DNA of 64,000 nucleotides from Fragilaria crotonensis. Lineage: Eukaryota > Bacillariophyta > Fragilariophyceae > Fragilariales > Fragilariaceae. The stretch lies in assembly GCA_022925895.1 (NCBI GenBank), contig JAKSYS010000340.1, forward strand, positions 1-64,000, given 5' to 3'. The notes beneath the pieces are model-generated. The model did not search any database, was not told the origin of the DNA, and was given only the letters and a program-made list of their open reading frames with translations. The translations under genes and the position numbers were made by a program. Positions 1 through 12,108 of this stretch are shown in pieces; position 1 is the stretch's first letter; each line of letters opens with the position of its first letter.

Positions 1-540
1 ACGACAGTGTGTTACGTTACTGAACCACAATACTGTACGAATTCAAAGTTACTGGATGGAATACTCATTGAATTTGCTGTGAAACAGGTTGCTTGACAAG
101 TGCTATGATACTGTAAAATATACCGTGCGATGAACTGCAATACTGGGGCATGATAGTACCAGGTACCTGGTACGTACTTCATGAAGTTTCCTACGTTGGT
201 ACCATGGTACTGCATACTGTAGGGAAAAAAAGTAGTGATACGGAGTACGACCAGGTTGGGGTACTGTACGTCCAGTTTGCTGGAAGGTCCGGCAATACGG
301 GCGAAGTCCTGAATAAAGGAAGTATGGCTTGTTTCACCATGAGGCAATATATGGTAGGAGCACGTAGACTCAGTATTCTAAAATTTTAGTTGAACTGAGA
401 AACTGCCTCCAATCCTCCGGCAGTCTCCTCAAAATAGAACAAGAATTCGGTATGATCCATAAATCTATATCTTCGACAATCTGTTTCATTCGCATCTATT
501 TGCACTACGAGGCCGAAACGATGAAGAAGCAACGAGAATA
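1..540. other. Non-coding, GTAC-rich stretch
   Basis: I see no gene. Between about 145 and 260 the sequence is crowded with GTAC cores and small palindromes such as GGTACCTGGTAC, the same flavour of sequence as the 41-43 kb repeat block. The short open frames on both strands have no recognisable content. Confidence 0.5.
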
Positions 541-619
541 ATTGAAGGTGAGCTGCACGTTGAACAGATTCGTCTTTATCGGTCTTGCATTTCCGAAAGT
601 ACCGATAGCGTCTCAGACG

Positions 620-3600
620 TTATACTCCTGCTGCTGGCGTTTCATTCTTTGCTGCCATCAGAACAACGTCCTCTATTGCAGGCGAGACAAAGCTTTGCAC
701 AAAGCCAGCATCAAAGTCAACTACAGCTCGGTGGGTTTTGAATTCCTTCCTGACGCGTTCAATCCGAGGCAAGGTGAGTGCTGTAGGAATACTGTCCTCG
801 CAACTGTTCAGGTTTTGTTGATGAAGGACAAAGTATGCACATATGTATGATCGTGCCCGTCGTGAAAGCTTTCGCACTGTCACTGTTTTGAGGACATCTC
901 TGCTTGTACATTCTTTCACTAACGCCTTGAAAGATGTCTTTCCTTTTAGAATCCAGTGGCATTTTGCGGTAGACACTCTTCGACACCCCCAACTGTATTC
1001 AATTCCCTCGCCGGCCATTTCGGCGTGGAACTTTGGAGTGATGAGGACCGAAACTCCAAGTGCATGTCCCACATGCTGCAACGCTGTCATCTCTTCAGCA
1101 AAGTCAAGACACGATGCCATCAGATATTTTAAGCTCCAATTTTCGGCATCCTCCATATCTTCACCATCATTCTTGTCCTTCGCAATATCCATTGTATACT
1201 TGTCAATATTGCCTTCATCTATCCATCTCGCTCCCAAAGGACTTGCATGAGACCTTTCGGCTGGCCTAACCAACCTTTTTCTCCCTTGTCCTTTCCACTT
1301 TTGGATCCAAATTGTTATCCCTTGCAATCTGTTGTAATTCGGTCAGGCGATATTGGCGGCGATTGCTCAAGATATTGAGTGGAGCGAGCTCCGATTTGAG
1401 TTCAGCGATGGTTTTGTTTCGCATTCGCGGAATGCCTGCCGGAGATGGGAGTATGCGGTCATCACGGTTAAGTTCCCGTTCTTGTGGTGACATCCAGAAT
1501 GGACCATCATCCTCCGAGGTAAACACAAAAGATTGTGTGTCGCCAACGTTTAAGGTTCGTGCAGCATGCATCCCGAGGTACCCATCGTGTTCCTTTATTT
1601 TTGACTCACGCATTATTGGTTGTGCTCCTCCATAGCTTCTATTCATACTGTAAGCATCTAGACCGCCCGTCAATTTCTTTGAATGTCCCTGCGAATGATC
1701 AAACAGAAAACGAAGTCAAATTGGGGGTATATAACTTTGATGCAGTCGACGCAGTCCTCAAACTGCATGCTCATGTGATTGTAAGTCCAATACCCTTCGT
1801 TGTTTGCTCCCAATTGAAACTCACAACAAATGGCGATTCTTCCAGGTCTTTCTTGGACACTTGGCCATGAACTGCAATCGCTGCATCAAGGTCAACATAG
1901 TTATGACCACGACGAGTCTCATTTATTTCTTCCATCTGAATCCGACTGATCGGAACCCGAATCCGGTTTCACGCGATTGAATTGCGGAGAGCATGAGGCT
2001 CATTCCGTCCGTCTTTGGCAAAAGTGGACGTTGACCTAGTGGCCCAACCCATTGGCGTGATTTGAGCAGAAACTGGTTGAACACGCTTTCATCTTGGCCG
2101 AAGATCATCAGTGGTTTCAGACCTAGCGGCTTGCGAACGCTGAGGTTCCCTCCAAACATACCAAAGCCCATTTCCTCCGCAACCGAATGAAGAAAATCAA
2201 AATCGTCCACGTGGAATTCAATCATTTCTTTGCCCGAAGGCTGCTCTTGGTAAGAATATCCTTGACCTCCGACGTCGTCTGAAATTCTTTCTCTGACTTC
2301 CACTTTTCCACAGTTTCTCTTCTCACTTGAATCCATCGATGGGTTCGAGGTTCAAGCTTCGATAGGTATTTCGTGCAGAACTCGTTCCGGTGGAATACGA
2401 CATTGGGTCTCTCATGCCCATCAACAAAGAAGGATTTCTTGCGACTGTCGTAATGAAAGCCGAGACGTCGAAGCCATCGCCAGGTTGTCGTCAATGAGAT
2501 AGGAGAATCTAGATACGTCTGAAGGAGTGGGCAGCAGTCTTTAATTGTAGTACTAGATTCACTGTTCTCGTTTGTTGCATTCTCCTCCGTGTCATCGTCA
2601 TTCACCTGCGAACAATAGTTAGGAATTATCTTAGTGATCAGCTCGTTACGTGCCGATTCCACTGTTAGGTCAGCAAGGCTTCCAATACAGTAGTCAATCC
2701 ATGGTAATGTGATTTCTTCACGGAAGTACTCTAGAAGATCAGGGAGTGGTTTCTTTTGTTTATGTATCTTCGGGTCTGGTAACGGAAAGTGCTCGCGATT
2801 CGCTCGCAGTAGGATATTCCAGCCTGCAACTGTAAGCTTGCTGGTTGCGGCTTCAATGCCCATCCTATTGCTATCATAGACAGCCTGGGAGCAGCAATCT
2901 TCTACCCACCGAGCAGAGTTCATCTCCTCCAAGGCCATGATATATGCTAAGCAAAGAATGGAGCATCGCTGTCGTATTATGAAGATATCATACGGAGAAC
3001 AGAGATTGTCTACATCATGCTTATCAATGAGGTCTCTCCACCCGTCAGGACTTCTATTGACTTGCTGCAGCCTTTCTATACGTTGCTGAAGAACATCAAC
3101 AACGCTTCGGTTGTCGGTTGAGCTCCCAAGGAAGAGCTTTTTGCCTCCGGACTGTCCCAGTAGCTCTCTACCGAGATAATTGCGAATCAGATCCAGAAGC
3201 AAGTTGAGAAGCCTTTGCTTTCTTCTGACTACCAGGAGATTGTGCCGCAACAGCTGCACCTGCTTCAGCTTTCCTCTTTGCTCTCGATTGATATGAATTT
3301 CCGTCGTCAGATCCACAATTTCCGATGAACCACGTGCCACACTATAGCGATCATTTATTCCTGCGTCTTGCAACAGAGACAAGAAACATTTCTTTCCATC
3401 TGGCGGACGTTCGACCAATCCTCCGGGATCTGTTACGTAGTATCCCCAGATCTTTCGTTTTGGATTGCCGAAGATATCAAGGCCTTTGGCTGACCTCCGG
3501 AATCGGCCAGTATCATTCAATTCTGTGAAGTCATCAAGTGTTGCGCCTTCGCATGATGAAATTGCTTTGTTCAACATGCCTCTATCGAATCCAAGGGCCT

Positions 3601-3724
3601 TGAGAGTTGGAAACTGGGCATTGATTGCACGGAAATAGAGTTCGTCTGACAGCCATTTGTCTCGGTATCGTTGTTGCTTGGTGATTTCAAGCCAACACTG
3701 ATAATACGTTGCGAGCGTCTTCAT
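620..3724 (-). mobile_element. Worn DDE transposon, IS630/Tc1-like stramenopile type (transposase pseudogene)
   Basis: A full-length but broken transposase can be followed along the minus strand. The N-terminal part (3724-2222) ends in a conserved stretch containing WLRRLGF, VDGHERPNV and HRWIQ. The next part (about 2336-1680) holds the first catalytic aspartate in FGQDESVFNQF and later IPFxxxPKTDGMSLMLSA-like residues, then a region ending in EDCVDCIKV-YPQFDF, where the second aspartate is expected. The third part (1673-1266) has YGGAQP, GYLG and GPFWMSPQER plus a SAP-like ELKSEL helix. The last part (1327-620) carries KFHAEMAGEGIEYSWG with the final acidic residue, followed by RKLSRRARSYICAY. 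These blocks match, from memory, a transposase family common in diatoms, oomycetes and fungi. At least three frame changes separate the parts, so it is not functional as read. I could not find terminal inverted repeats by eye. Confidence 0.75.
2222..3724 (-). pseudogene. Longest open piece of the DDE transposase (N-terminal half)
   Basis: A 500-codon open frame beginning MKTLATYYQCW. Its first 380 residues are not a domain I recognise. They contain basic and Leu-rich helices (LLRHNLLVVRRKQRLLNLL) and an acidic, Asn/Ser-rich linker around residues 385-400. The last 100 residues carry the block VDGHERPNVVFHRNEF followed by PRTHRWIQV, which in this transposase family lies just upstream of the catalytic core. 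The frame then drifts, and the next 130 residues of the family pattern continue in another frame from about 2336 downward. It belongs to the larger element at 620-3724 and is unlikely to be a stand-alone gene. Confidence 0.65.
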
Positions 3725-3727
3725 TAT

Positions 3728-4085
3728 GTCTCAACTGCCGACCCTCGCAAGTTAAACTCTGCCTTGAAGTATATTATTGATCCAGTCGCAACAAAAGGCT
3801 CGGCAGTTACGAAGTGTAAGTTGGTGAAGTTGTCGTTACAATATCATGGTCCGAACAACTTTTTTTGGTGTGGTTTCGATCGTCTTGTTTCGATGTGCGA
3901 GGCTGCCATCCCCTGGCATAAAACGAAGACGTCACGGATTTTGTACTGATCCTACACGAGTTGCACTATATTTTGCTACGAAGCGAAACAAGCCATATGC
4001 GCGCCCGCCGGGAGGGAAACAAGTTCCGATCTATGTCTGGCTGGCGCAAAATTGGATGTGCCGGCGTGGTGGAGACACGGCTGAC
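3728..4085. other. No gene seen
   Basis: Flank of the DDE transposon. Only short open frames without recognisable content; the right transposon end may lie here but I see no matching inverted repeat. Confidence 0.4.
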
Positions 4086-4089
4086 GTCT

Positions 4090-4415
4090 GTAAGAAAATT
4101 TGCTTACAGCGAAAAAAAAATTGCTTACGGAATGAAATTGCTGACGGAATTTGCTTACCATAAGCAAATCTATTGTAAGCAGAAATTTGCTTACAAAATT
4201 TGCTTACTGGGAGATTAAATTTGCTTACGGGGACTGTCTTTTCTACGTAAAAACATACCAATTTTCAAACACCTAAATAAAATTTACTTACAGCAAAGAA
4301 GAATTTGCTTACGAAAATCAAATTTGCTTACAGAAAAAATTTGCTTACAAAATTTGCTTACCGGCATAATTTGCTTACTGATTTTGCTTACTGTCAAGAA
4401 AAATTTGCTTACGAT
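4090..4415. repeat. Interspersed 12-mer array, AAATTTGCTTAC
   Basis: About 14 copies of AAATTTGCTTAC or close variants occur in the same orientation, with irregular spacers of 0-40 bases, plus two or three inverted copies near 4160-4180. Read on the minus strand the unit is GTAAGCAAATTT, which begins like a 5' splice site. Short open frames through it simply translate the repeat (VSKFCKQI) and are not genes. Confidence 0.85.
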
Positions 4416-4589
4416 GCAGCAACCTTGCCGGCTCGGATGGATCATTACGATTGCTAAAATTCTCGCATCATGCAAATCGGAGCAAGGCTGGCGCGCAAAC
4501 TCAACTGCCCATAACGGTACGGCTGGAACGTGCATGGGCCGGACCTTCCTGTAGTAGACACTCCGATCAAATGTGAGGCACCCACTAGT

Positions 4590-4815
4590 ATATATGAATA
4601 TGCATATCGTGTGACTATCCGAACGACTATTTTGGATATGCATATTCATAGTCACAGGAATTCAGCGATATTCAATATGTAAAATATGCATAGTCAGTTC
4701 GGTCACCAGTATGCATATTTTGCAAATATGCATAGTCACACCATCTGCACAATATGCATATTTCCTTAATATGCATAGTCATGCTATACTGAATATGCAT
4801 ATTTTCATGCATATC
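4590..4815. repeat. ATGCATAT hairpin minisatellite, left copy
   Basis: Four or five units of about 45 bases. Each pairs TATGCATATTT with AAATATGCATA followed by GTCA, so each unit can fold on itself. A second array with the same unit and orientation lies at 15226-15400, on the other side of the hAT remnant and the tyrosine-recombinase retroelement. Confidence 0.8.
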
Positions 4816-4829
4816 CAATGCATATTTTT

Positions 4830-5245
4830 AACAGCAATTCCTGATACTAACATAGACCTCTAAGTACAACCTTCCATTTGTACAAGTGCTGATCAAAAAT
4901 CATCAACCTTTTAACAAAAATGTATGAGAGGGGTATCAACAATTTTAAGGATACAACCCAAGGAGTCCACCAAAAAGGTGCCATTTGGATTGTGTAGAAC
5001 ACCAGCAAAGGAAAGAATCAGGTAGGCAGGAAGTCACTTTATGCACATCTTTTAAGGTTAAGGGCTATGATGATTGCAATCTTTGTGATTCATCTGTCAT
5101 CAAAGCAAATGCGCAGAAAGAGCACTGTTCCATGTGCAATTGCTACTAGTTCTGGCAATGATTTCCCGGCATTTTTGATCGCAGCACCACAGGATATAGC
5201 ACAACACACAACACGCACACCAGGATGGTTGTAAGTTGAAAGTCT
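4830..5245. other. No gene seen
   Basis: AT-rich sequence without a recognisable gene; it leads into the hAT remnant. Confidence 0.4.
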
Positions 5246-5248
5246 AGA

Positions 5249-5805
5249 ATGGCACGCGGCAAACATGAAATCTGGAAGAGGTTTGGTGATCCATACCAGC
5301 CTGGTGGTCTTGGCGATGACAAGGAATCTTGTCCCAAGTCAAAGTACTGTAAGTGAATTGCAGCATCTGCTTGGCTTCAAGATCATTGGGACAAGTGCAA
5401 GAAGTGTCCACAAGCAAGCCATAGGACAACAGGATGCAGGATTTCAACCATCAAGGAATAAGCAGGTCGTAAGGTGTCAGATACATTTCGGTGAAGAAGG
5501 AGGAACTAGAGTACTATGAATGCTGCACACCAACAAGGTTCACCATCTAGCTTATGGTCAAGTTCGCCTACTGCAGCTACCAGGGGCGGATTGAGGGCCA
5601 TCTCTCCATCTGGCAATACTGACAATACTAGTTCATCATTGTTTTCTGGCGGATGCCAACACTTTGATTCTCTCAAGAAGGCAGGCAAAATGCAGAAGTT
5701 AAACGTGCTGTTTGCACCTGCCGTCCATGGAACAACCCCTTACTCCTTTCGGTCACCCAACATGGAAGGCATTCTCCCATGCATGTTTGATGGTAGTACA
5801 GCATA
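5249..5805 (+). pseudogene. hAT transposase remnant (BED-finger end)
   Basis: An ATG at 5249 opens MARGKHEIWKRFGD, then CPKSKYC at a GTAAGT, which could be an intron donor. The downstream sequence offers WDKCKKCPQ and HRTTGC, as in a BED-type zinc finger. At about 5690-5800 the words KRAVCTC and, in a shifted frame, TPFGHPTWKAF resemble the hAT signature (A-R-A-x-Y-A-T-G-T-P-F ... HPxWKAFF). Several frames are needed, so this is a decayed fragment. It could also be a host BED-finger gene remnant. The assignment is by motif memory only. Confidence 0.45.
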
Positions 5806-5809
5806 ACTG

Positions 5810-6237
5810 TTGTGATAGCAGCAGGTTCGCAATGCCCCATCCTATCCATGCATGTAGTACTAGTAGGTACTAAACTTTGCTTAGTACTACTAGCTAATAG
5901 TAGCAATACATCAAATGCCATCAGGGGTTCTCCCTTACTACAATAAAATGGTCCTAGTGTTTGTACAATTTTGTATTGTTGTATAGTCAAATCAATTTAC
6001 TCAATTGTTGGCAAATCTTAATCATTGTACTTGGTGTACTACCGTAGAACCATATTCTACTACCGGTGTTCAGCAATTTCAGTGGAACAGAAACCAGCAC
6101 ACAGTCTTTTTCCTACACATTGTTTTCCTGCATAAGCTTAAGTCAGAGTTAGAGATGAAAAACATAATTCTTAAAGGTTTCTCACTGTTCCCCCCTTGGA
6201 TTTTTGTATTCCTTACGCAGTAACGCTGACTAGCTAG
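5810..6237. other. No gene seen
   Basis: AT-rich spacer between the hAT remnant and a minisatellite. It includes clusters of TAGTACTA-type words around 5855-5900. Confidence 0.4.
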
Positions 6238-6535
6238 AGAGTGTGAAAGTCAGCCAATGCACAAGCCCCAAATATACAGGGTGCGGGGAGTCCCCTTGTA
6301 ATGCAAAATCTGAAGGCTGCGTTAGAGATGCAGAACAAATCATCTGGCAAGGATTGTTAAGGGTGTATCAGAAATGTTTTTGGCACCCTAGGATTTTATG
6401 TAGTGAGCTTTCTTATTGGTTGAAACACAAGTCAATGCATGAGCCCCCAAATATACAGGGTGCGGGGTCCCCTTTGTAATGCAAAATCTGAAGGCTGCAT
6501 TGGAGTTGCAGAACAAATCCTCTGTCAAGGATTAC
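6238..6535. repeat. ~160-base tandem repeat, copies 1 and 2
   Basis: Two copies of a unit containing AGTCAATGCATGAGCCCC, AAATATACAGGGTGCGGGG and GTAATGCAAAATCTGAAGG. A third, more diverged copy lies at 14004-14150, directly after the tyrosine-recombinase element, so the element appears to have landed inside this small array. Confidence 0.8.
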
Positions 6536-6857
6536 ATGGTCTGCGGTAGCCTAGTACTACAGTGCCTCCAGCGACACTAGCACCCAACAACACAGTATGC
6601 GGTACCGAGACACTACGCCGTTATTAACAAAGCATGCAGCCACGATGCACATGATATATTTTCTTCGGGTGTGGATACTGGATTGAACTACGAGGCAGGT
6701 CACCATTCGAATGCTCACACCAAAAAGAGCAGAAACGTGATCTCGCCGATCGAAGCTGGAGTGGGAAATTATTGGCTCACATCTATCCATCATCGGATTG
6801 ATTGTGCCATCTCCACACCAGCATCCCATCCAAGCAACTAGCTTTAATATTTAATTT
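6532..6857 (+). repeat. Split direct repeat A1 of the DIRS-like element
   Basis: 326 bases matching 13476-13801 with a single visible difference. It lies immediately before the first coding region, so it probably holds the promoter. Confidence 0.9.
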
Positions 6858-6860
6858 TCA

Positions 6861-9297
6861 ATGGTGTCCGTTTCATTTGTCGAAACTAACGCAGTCCTCA
6901 AATGGACCGATTTCTACGAGAAGAATAGGACCGACGGAGGTTCCATCCAGACGCTCTTCGAGGCAAACGCAACAGCCCTTGCCGCTCGGACGCGTAGTCA
7001 CCTCAACGACCCCAACAAGCTGACCGAGACTGTGGCGGGAAGCGATCACGGGAACATGATCCTCGTCCCCGGAGCCGAAGGAATCATGCAGCTTATCCAC
7101 CACGGGTTTGCCTGCAACACCGAATCGTCGTTTGTACTAGCCTTCGCCCACGGAAACCTGGGAGAAAGCACAACGTTCAAAGTCGTTGACAGAAACGAAA
7201 TGACCAGACCAGCTGTGCTGGAAGGGATCGCAGTCCCTAGCTTGGAAGGTATGATGAGCGCCGAGTCACCTGAGGAGTTTGGCGCCGTCGAGGCGGAGGG
7301 AAACAACATCCTTGAAGTCTACCCGAACCACTGCCTAGTTACGCCTAGCATTTTTGCCTCGGCGCAAGGATCCAAACTCATCGACTCGAAAGCCCTAGCC
7401 TACCACATCATCGAATCGTTTCAATTATCGGTCGAAGACGACGATGAACTGAGTACCGAAAAAGAGGAGGAAGCGGCCGGATTGGAAAGTACGCTGGCAC
7501 TGCTCTGGGCATCGAGCCACGGGCTCCTGAACGAAGTCAGACTGGAAGACGCCCCCGAGAGCACCATGATGAACCAGCACCTCATCAAGGGGGTCAGGGA
7601 CAAACTGGCGGGACGCGACGCAACGCTACCGCCCGGCCCCACCACCGCACCAGCGGCGAGGTCCGGAGGAGAAGCGACTAGCATGGAATTGATGGCAGCC
7701 TCTTCCCAAAGCATGGTGGCCCTACTGAGCAAATTCCAAGATGGAAGCGAGGCCGAGAGCCGTCGCAAGGAAGCTGACAAGTCGATATTCAAAACCATGG
7801 GCCCGACCCAACGCGACCTCTTCACGTCTCTGTGCACTCGACGGATGAACGTAGAGCCCGCGATGACCATGTTCATGAAAAGCCTCGCATCGAGCGCAAC
7901 GCCACAAAAGGCGTTTAACCTAATCCAGTCCGAAACCAGGGATTGGGAGGGACGTTCTCAGCCGGCGGTTTCCACAAGTTACTCTCCACGGATTCCTCTC
8001 GCAAGACCCTAACCGCGCAAACCCTGGCGGCTTCACCATCTTCATGTTCTATCCGAAGACGGTCGACCTCGGGGTCAAAGGCGAGAAAGGAAGCAACGAG
8101 CTCCTCCGGGAGTACCTCGGGATGGACGTGTCAGAAGCAACGCTCGAGTTCTACATGAAACAAGGGTTCTACACGCCCAGCTCGCCCACCGACCTCCGCA
8201 TCCAGCTCCAGACGGCGCTCGACATGCTGGAACTCCTGACGTGCGACGGGACCATCGCGGGAAAGGGGCTGGCCTTCATACTGGAACCAAAGCGATGGGC
8301 ACGCATGTCCACTGTCCTGAACGACCGATTCAAGACCGAGAAGGACTTTGGAGCCAAGTTCTGCTACACTCTGGATAGCCACCTCCAGACCTTCCTCAAC
8401 AAGATGACCAGGTGGGAAGACATTGCCACAGATGGCCAACCGCGTTACCTCACCAACAAAGCCGAGGAACTCCTTGAGCGCCTCGAGGATGGACAAGGAC
8501 TCAACATCATGCTGCCTGTTGCTCTGAGCAGCTCCATGACGGCCCCGGCCGGCAAGAAGCGCAGTGGAGCGATGGCAACGGTCACGCCGGATAAGACTAA
8601 GAAGAAGAAGGCAGCCACGCCTGGGGGACCCACACCCGACGAGCCCGACGCCATCCATGCGAACGCCGATACCGTCGCCGCGTGGTCCCTCCCAACAGGG
8701 ATCAAGTACCTTGACCTGTTCGACGCAAAGATGCCCGGTCTGAAGGGATGGCCGATCCTGCTGGACACGCGGATATCGAAGAAACAGAACCGCGCCCAGA
8801 AGGCGCCCATGTGCGTACGTTTCCAAGCACTGGGAAAGTGCAAGCAAAGCTGCACTCTGGCCCACATCGCGGCGACCGGCATGCCAGACGACGCTCGACA
8901 CAAAGCCGATTCATTGGCTGTTTCGCACCGCCTACACACCCGCCTGACAGGGCTGGCCATCGGGGACGGTGCCCATGCCAACAACCGATGGCCCGCCAAA
9001 ATTACCCCCCACCCACCCCGTGCTCCCGTCCCGAGAGATTCATTCATTGGCCCGACGGGCGCACAAACAAGGGGAGTACATATCGACAGAAAAGGGCTCA
9101 GCCAGTACGACAGAGCCCAACCCAGGCAGTGCCAGTATGGCAAGCCACGTGGTCGGAGCACCAGACACCGCTCGCGAACACACAGCAGCACGAAAGGGCT
9201 CAGCCAGTACGACAGAGCCCGACCCAGGCAGTGCCAGTATGGCAAGCCACGGGGGGCGGAGAGATCGACACCACCCGAAAGCGCCAGTCAGCACTAA
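6861..9297 (+). other. Gag-like region of the DIRS-like element
   Basis: Two long open stretches. The second has a basic KKRSG...KTKKKKAA segment and a small Cys/His cluster (CVRFQALGKCKQSC then LAH), like the zinc-finger end of DIRS/Ngaro gag proteins. Part of the fossil element at 6532-14003. Confidence 0.65.
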
Positions 9298-9412
9298 GGG
9301 GCTCGTCCAGTACGATCGAGCCAAACACAGGCAGTGCCAGTACGGCAGGCCACACAATCGGATCGCAGCGCCGCTCGAAGACGGGTCAAGGGCCACCAGC
9401 CAGTATGGCAGA
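9088..9412 (+). repeat. ~105-base minisatellite inside the element
   Basis: Three copies, and a partial fourth, of a block containing AGCCAGTACGACAGAGCCC and GGCAGTGCCAGTATGGCAAG, about 105 bases apart. They lie between the gag-like and reverse transcriptase regions. Confidence 0.85.
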
Positions 9413-9639
9413 TACCTTCCCACCAAGGCCCCGGGACCCAACCAAGTATTCAGTCCCGACCCGCCACGTTGCACACGGAACTGTAACGGCGACGGGCCTA
9501 CACCCCCGGGACAACAGCACCGCAGCCTTCCTCGCCGACGCCGCACTCGCCCGTATGGCGAGGCTGAAGTTCGAAGCCGCGGCGCGGGACAGGAAACCCA
9601 GCGCGGCCGAACTCGTGAGGAGTCGAGTCGCGACAGCCC

Positions 9640-11910
9640 CGGTTGGCAAACGACAGCCCTCTCCATGGGCCGCCCCAACCTCTCCCAAGCGCGACCAACC
9701 AACGAGCGCCACTAGGAAGGGGGGAGGAACGCAATGCGGGCAGACTCGAAGCCGCCGACCACGTTGACAGAGAAACACTAGGTGAGTTACTACCGAACGT
9801 CGTGCGCCCATACAAGATGAGTCCGCTCCCCAGCGACGCCGCGCTGTTCTTCCCCGAACCCCTCGAGGGTCCATGCGACGAATTCGCACCACCACCGTGG
9901 TTCCTGGAAGGAATAAAGAGGATCTGTGCCAACGAGTCACCCACTCCCACCAAGTCGCCCATTCGCTTTGACTTATCCGACCAGGCCGTCGAACACAACG
10001 CAAGGGTGATGGGGAGAGTCGGCTTCGACGTGGGCCGACTCATCAAGGAGAACGGATCGTCAACCCTCGGGTTCGGGTCCGAGTTCCGCCGAGTCGAGGA
10101 ATTGGAACCCCTACTGGGTAAGCATCCACATTTCGCCCAGCTCGCCAAGGTCCTGACCGAGGGGATGCAATACGTCTTTGACAGAGAGCTCAGCCCGAAC
10201 GAGAGAAAGAACGAGGTCAGCGCAATGATAGCCAGGGGGAACCACAAGTCGGCCCAGTCGGAACCAGAGCAGGTCGGCAAGCTGCTGGCCAAGGATGTTC
10301 TGCACGGCTTCTCCATACCGTTACCGATCGACGTGGTGACCAGGATCCCAGGCGCGATGGTACAACCCGGCCTGGCCCAACAGTGGACGGTCAACCCCGA
10401 GGGAGAGAGGGTGATCAAATACCGCCTGACACAGGACCTGAGCTCAACCTCTCGGGAAGCCGCGCCCACCTCCATTAATGCGCGTCAACATGGCTGCGTA
10501 TGTGGAAATGGTCTACGGGTGGTGCCTCCCGCGCATCATGCACTACGTAGTATCGCTTCGGTGGAAATACCCTCACTTGCGAATCCTGATCAGCAAGTAT
10601 GACTACAGCGACGCTTATCGGAGAATCGCCCACAGCGCCCAGGCTGCATCGCAGACCATCGCGATCAACGGAACCACGGCGTACCTATCCCTCAGACTGA
10701 CGTTTGGCGGGTCACCCAACCCCCCAACCTGGTGCATGTTCTCCGAGATGGTGACGGATCTGGCCAACGAGATAGGGCAGTGTACCGAATGGGACCCGGA
10801 GACGCTCCGTAGCCCAGCTCAGCCGGAAAGCCCCGAACCGATTCGCATGCCGGAAAGCATCCCAGTCGCTCGAGCGCGCCGCATGGCCGTCGTCCTGCCG
10901 ATGTCGAAAGCCGGCGGCAGAGTGGACGGTTTCATTGATGACCTCATCAATGTCTTCGCGGATACCCCGGACAACTGTCTACGGCAACCGCACGTCGTCC
11001 CCCTCGCAATGCATGTGACCAGTCGCCCTCACGCAGGGGACGCTAACGAACCGGTTCCCCGCCGACCCATCCTGTCCCTCCCGAAGCTGATCGCGGAAGG
11101 AAGACCCGAGGAAGTCCAGATCGTACTCGGTTGGCGCCTCAACACTCGCCTCCTCGAGATATCGCTGCCCGACGACAAGTAAGAGGCCTGGACCAGGGAC
11201 ATACACCATCTCATCCGCACCGGACGTTGCGGAGCGAAGGAGCTCGAGACCCTCGTCGGACGCCTCAATCACACATCCTACATTATGCCCAACGCTCGTC
11301 ACTTCATGAGCCGCATCCGTCAGGGGCTGGAGTCGAAAGGTAGGAAGGGACTGATGAGAGGAGTCAGCTCGGAGGCCATAGACGACCTCCACCTCTGGCT
11401 AAGCTTCCTAGCGCACGCTCACCGCTGGGTGTCAATGAACCTTTTGGTGACCCGCGAACCTGACAAGGTGTGCTGGTCGGACGCTTGCCCCCTGGGAATA
11501 GGGGGGTACAGTCTCTCTGGCCGCGCCTGGCGCTTGCGTATCCCCGAGGCCAGTCCGATTCGCAGCCACAAGGGGATCAACAACCTGTTGGAGTTCCTCA
11601 GGATGGGGATAAATATCTGGCTCGCCTGCCTCGAGTCCGAGGGGAACGAGAGCTGCATACTGGCCATCGGCGACAACACTTCTGCCATCGGGTGGCTCCA
11701 CAACTCCTCCCGTCTGGACGTCGCCTGGGGAGCGCACCGCGCCCACCTCCAGGTGGCGCGGAAGATTGCAACCCTACTCACGGAGTACCAGTGTTGCTTG
11801 GCGTCCCAACACCTAAAAGGGGAGCTCAATGTGGTCGCGGATCTCCTTTCCTTTGAGGGGAGCGAGCGGGGAAAGGACCACCCCATCGCGTTCGACAGTC
11901 CAGCCGACGA
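9640..11910 (+). other. Reverse transcriptase and RNase H region of the DIRS-like element
   Basis: Reverse transcriptase words DYSDAYRRI and FIDDLINV (catalytic DD) are followed by an RNase H region with WSDACPLGIGGY, IGDNTSAIGWLH and LNVVADLLS. These are typical of DIRS-superfamily pol. Part of the fossil element at 6532-14003. Confidence 0.85.
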
Positions 11911-12108
11911 CGAACTAACACAGCGATTCCTGACACAATACCCATCACAGGTACCGGCGAACTTCGTCATCTCGCAGCTGCCGACCGAGATACTATCCTG
12001 GTCCATGCAAGTGCTGCAAGTCGCCGAATTATCTTTGATGGCCGACAGGAGAGCAGCAATGAATCTTTCGACCGGACCTGGAGGAGATGGAGAGGGTACT
12101 GCGGGCAT

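Noticed and set aside
4031-4261. Minus-strand open frame with VSKFCKQI repeats
   Set aside because: It is the translation of the GTAAGCAAATTT array, with no other protein character.
8131-9702. Long minus-strand open frames opposite the retroelement gag-like region
   Set aside because: GC-rich coding sequence leaves the antisense frames open by chance; the plus strand carries the recognisable domains.
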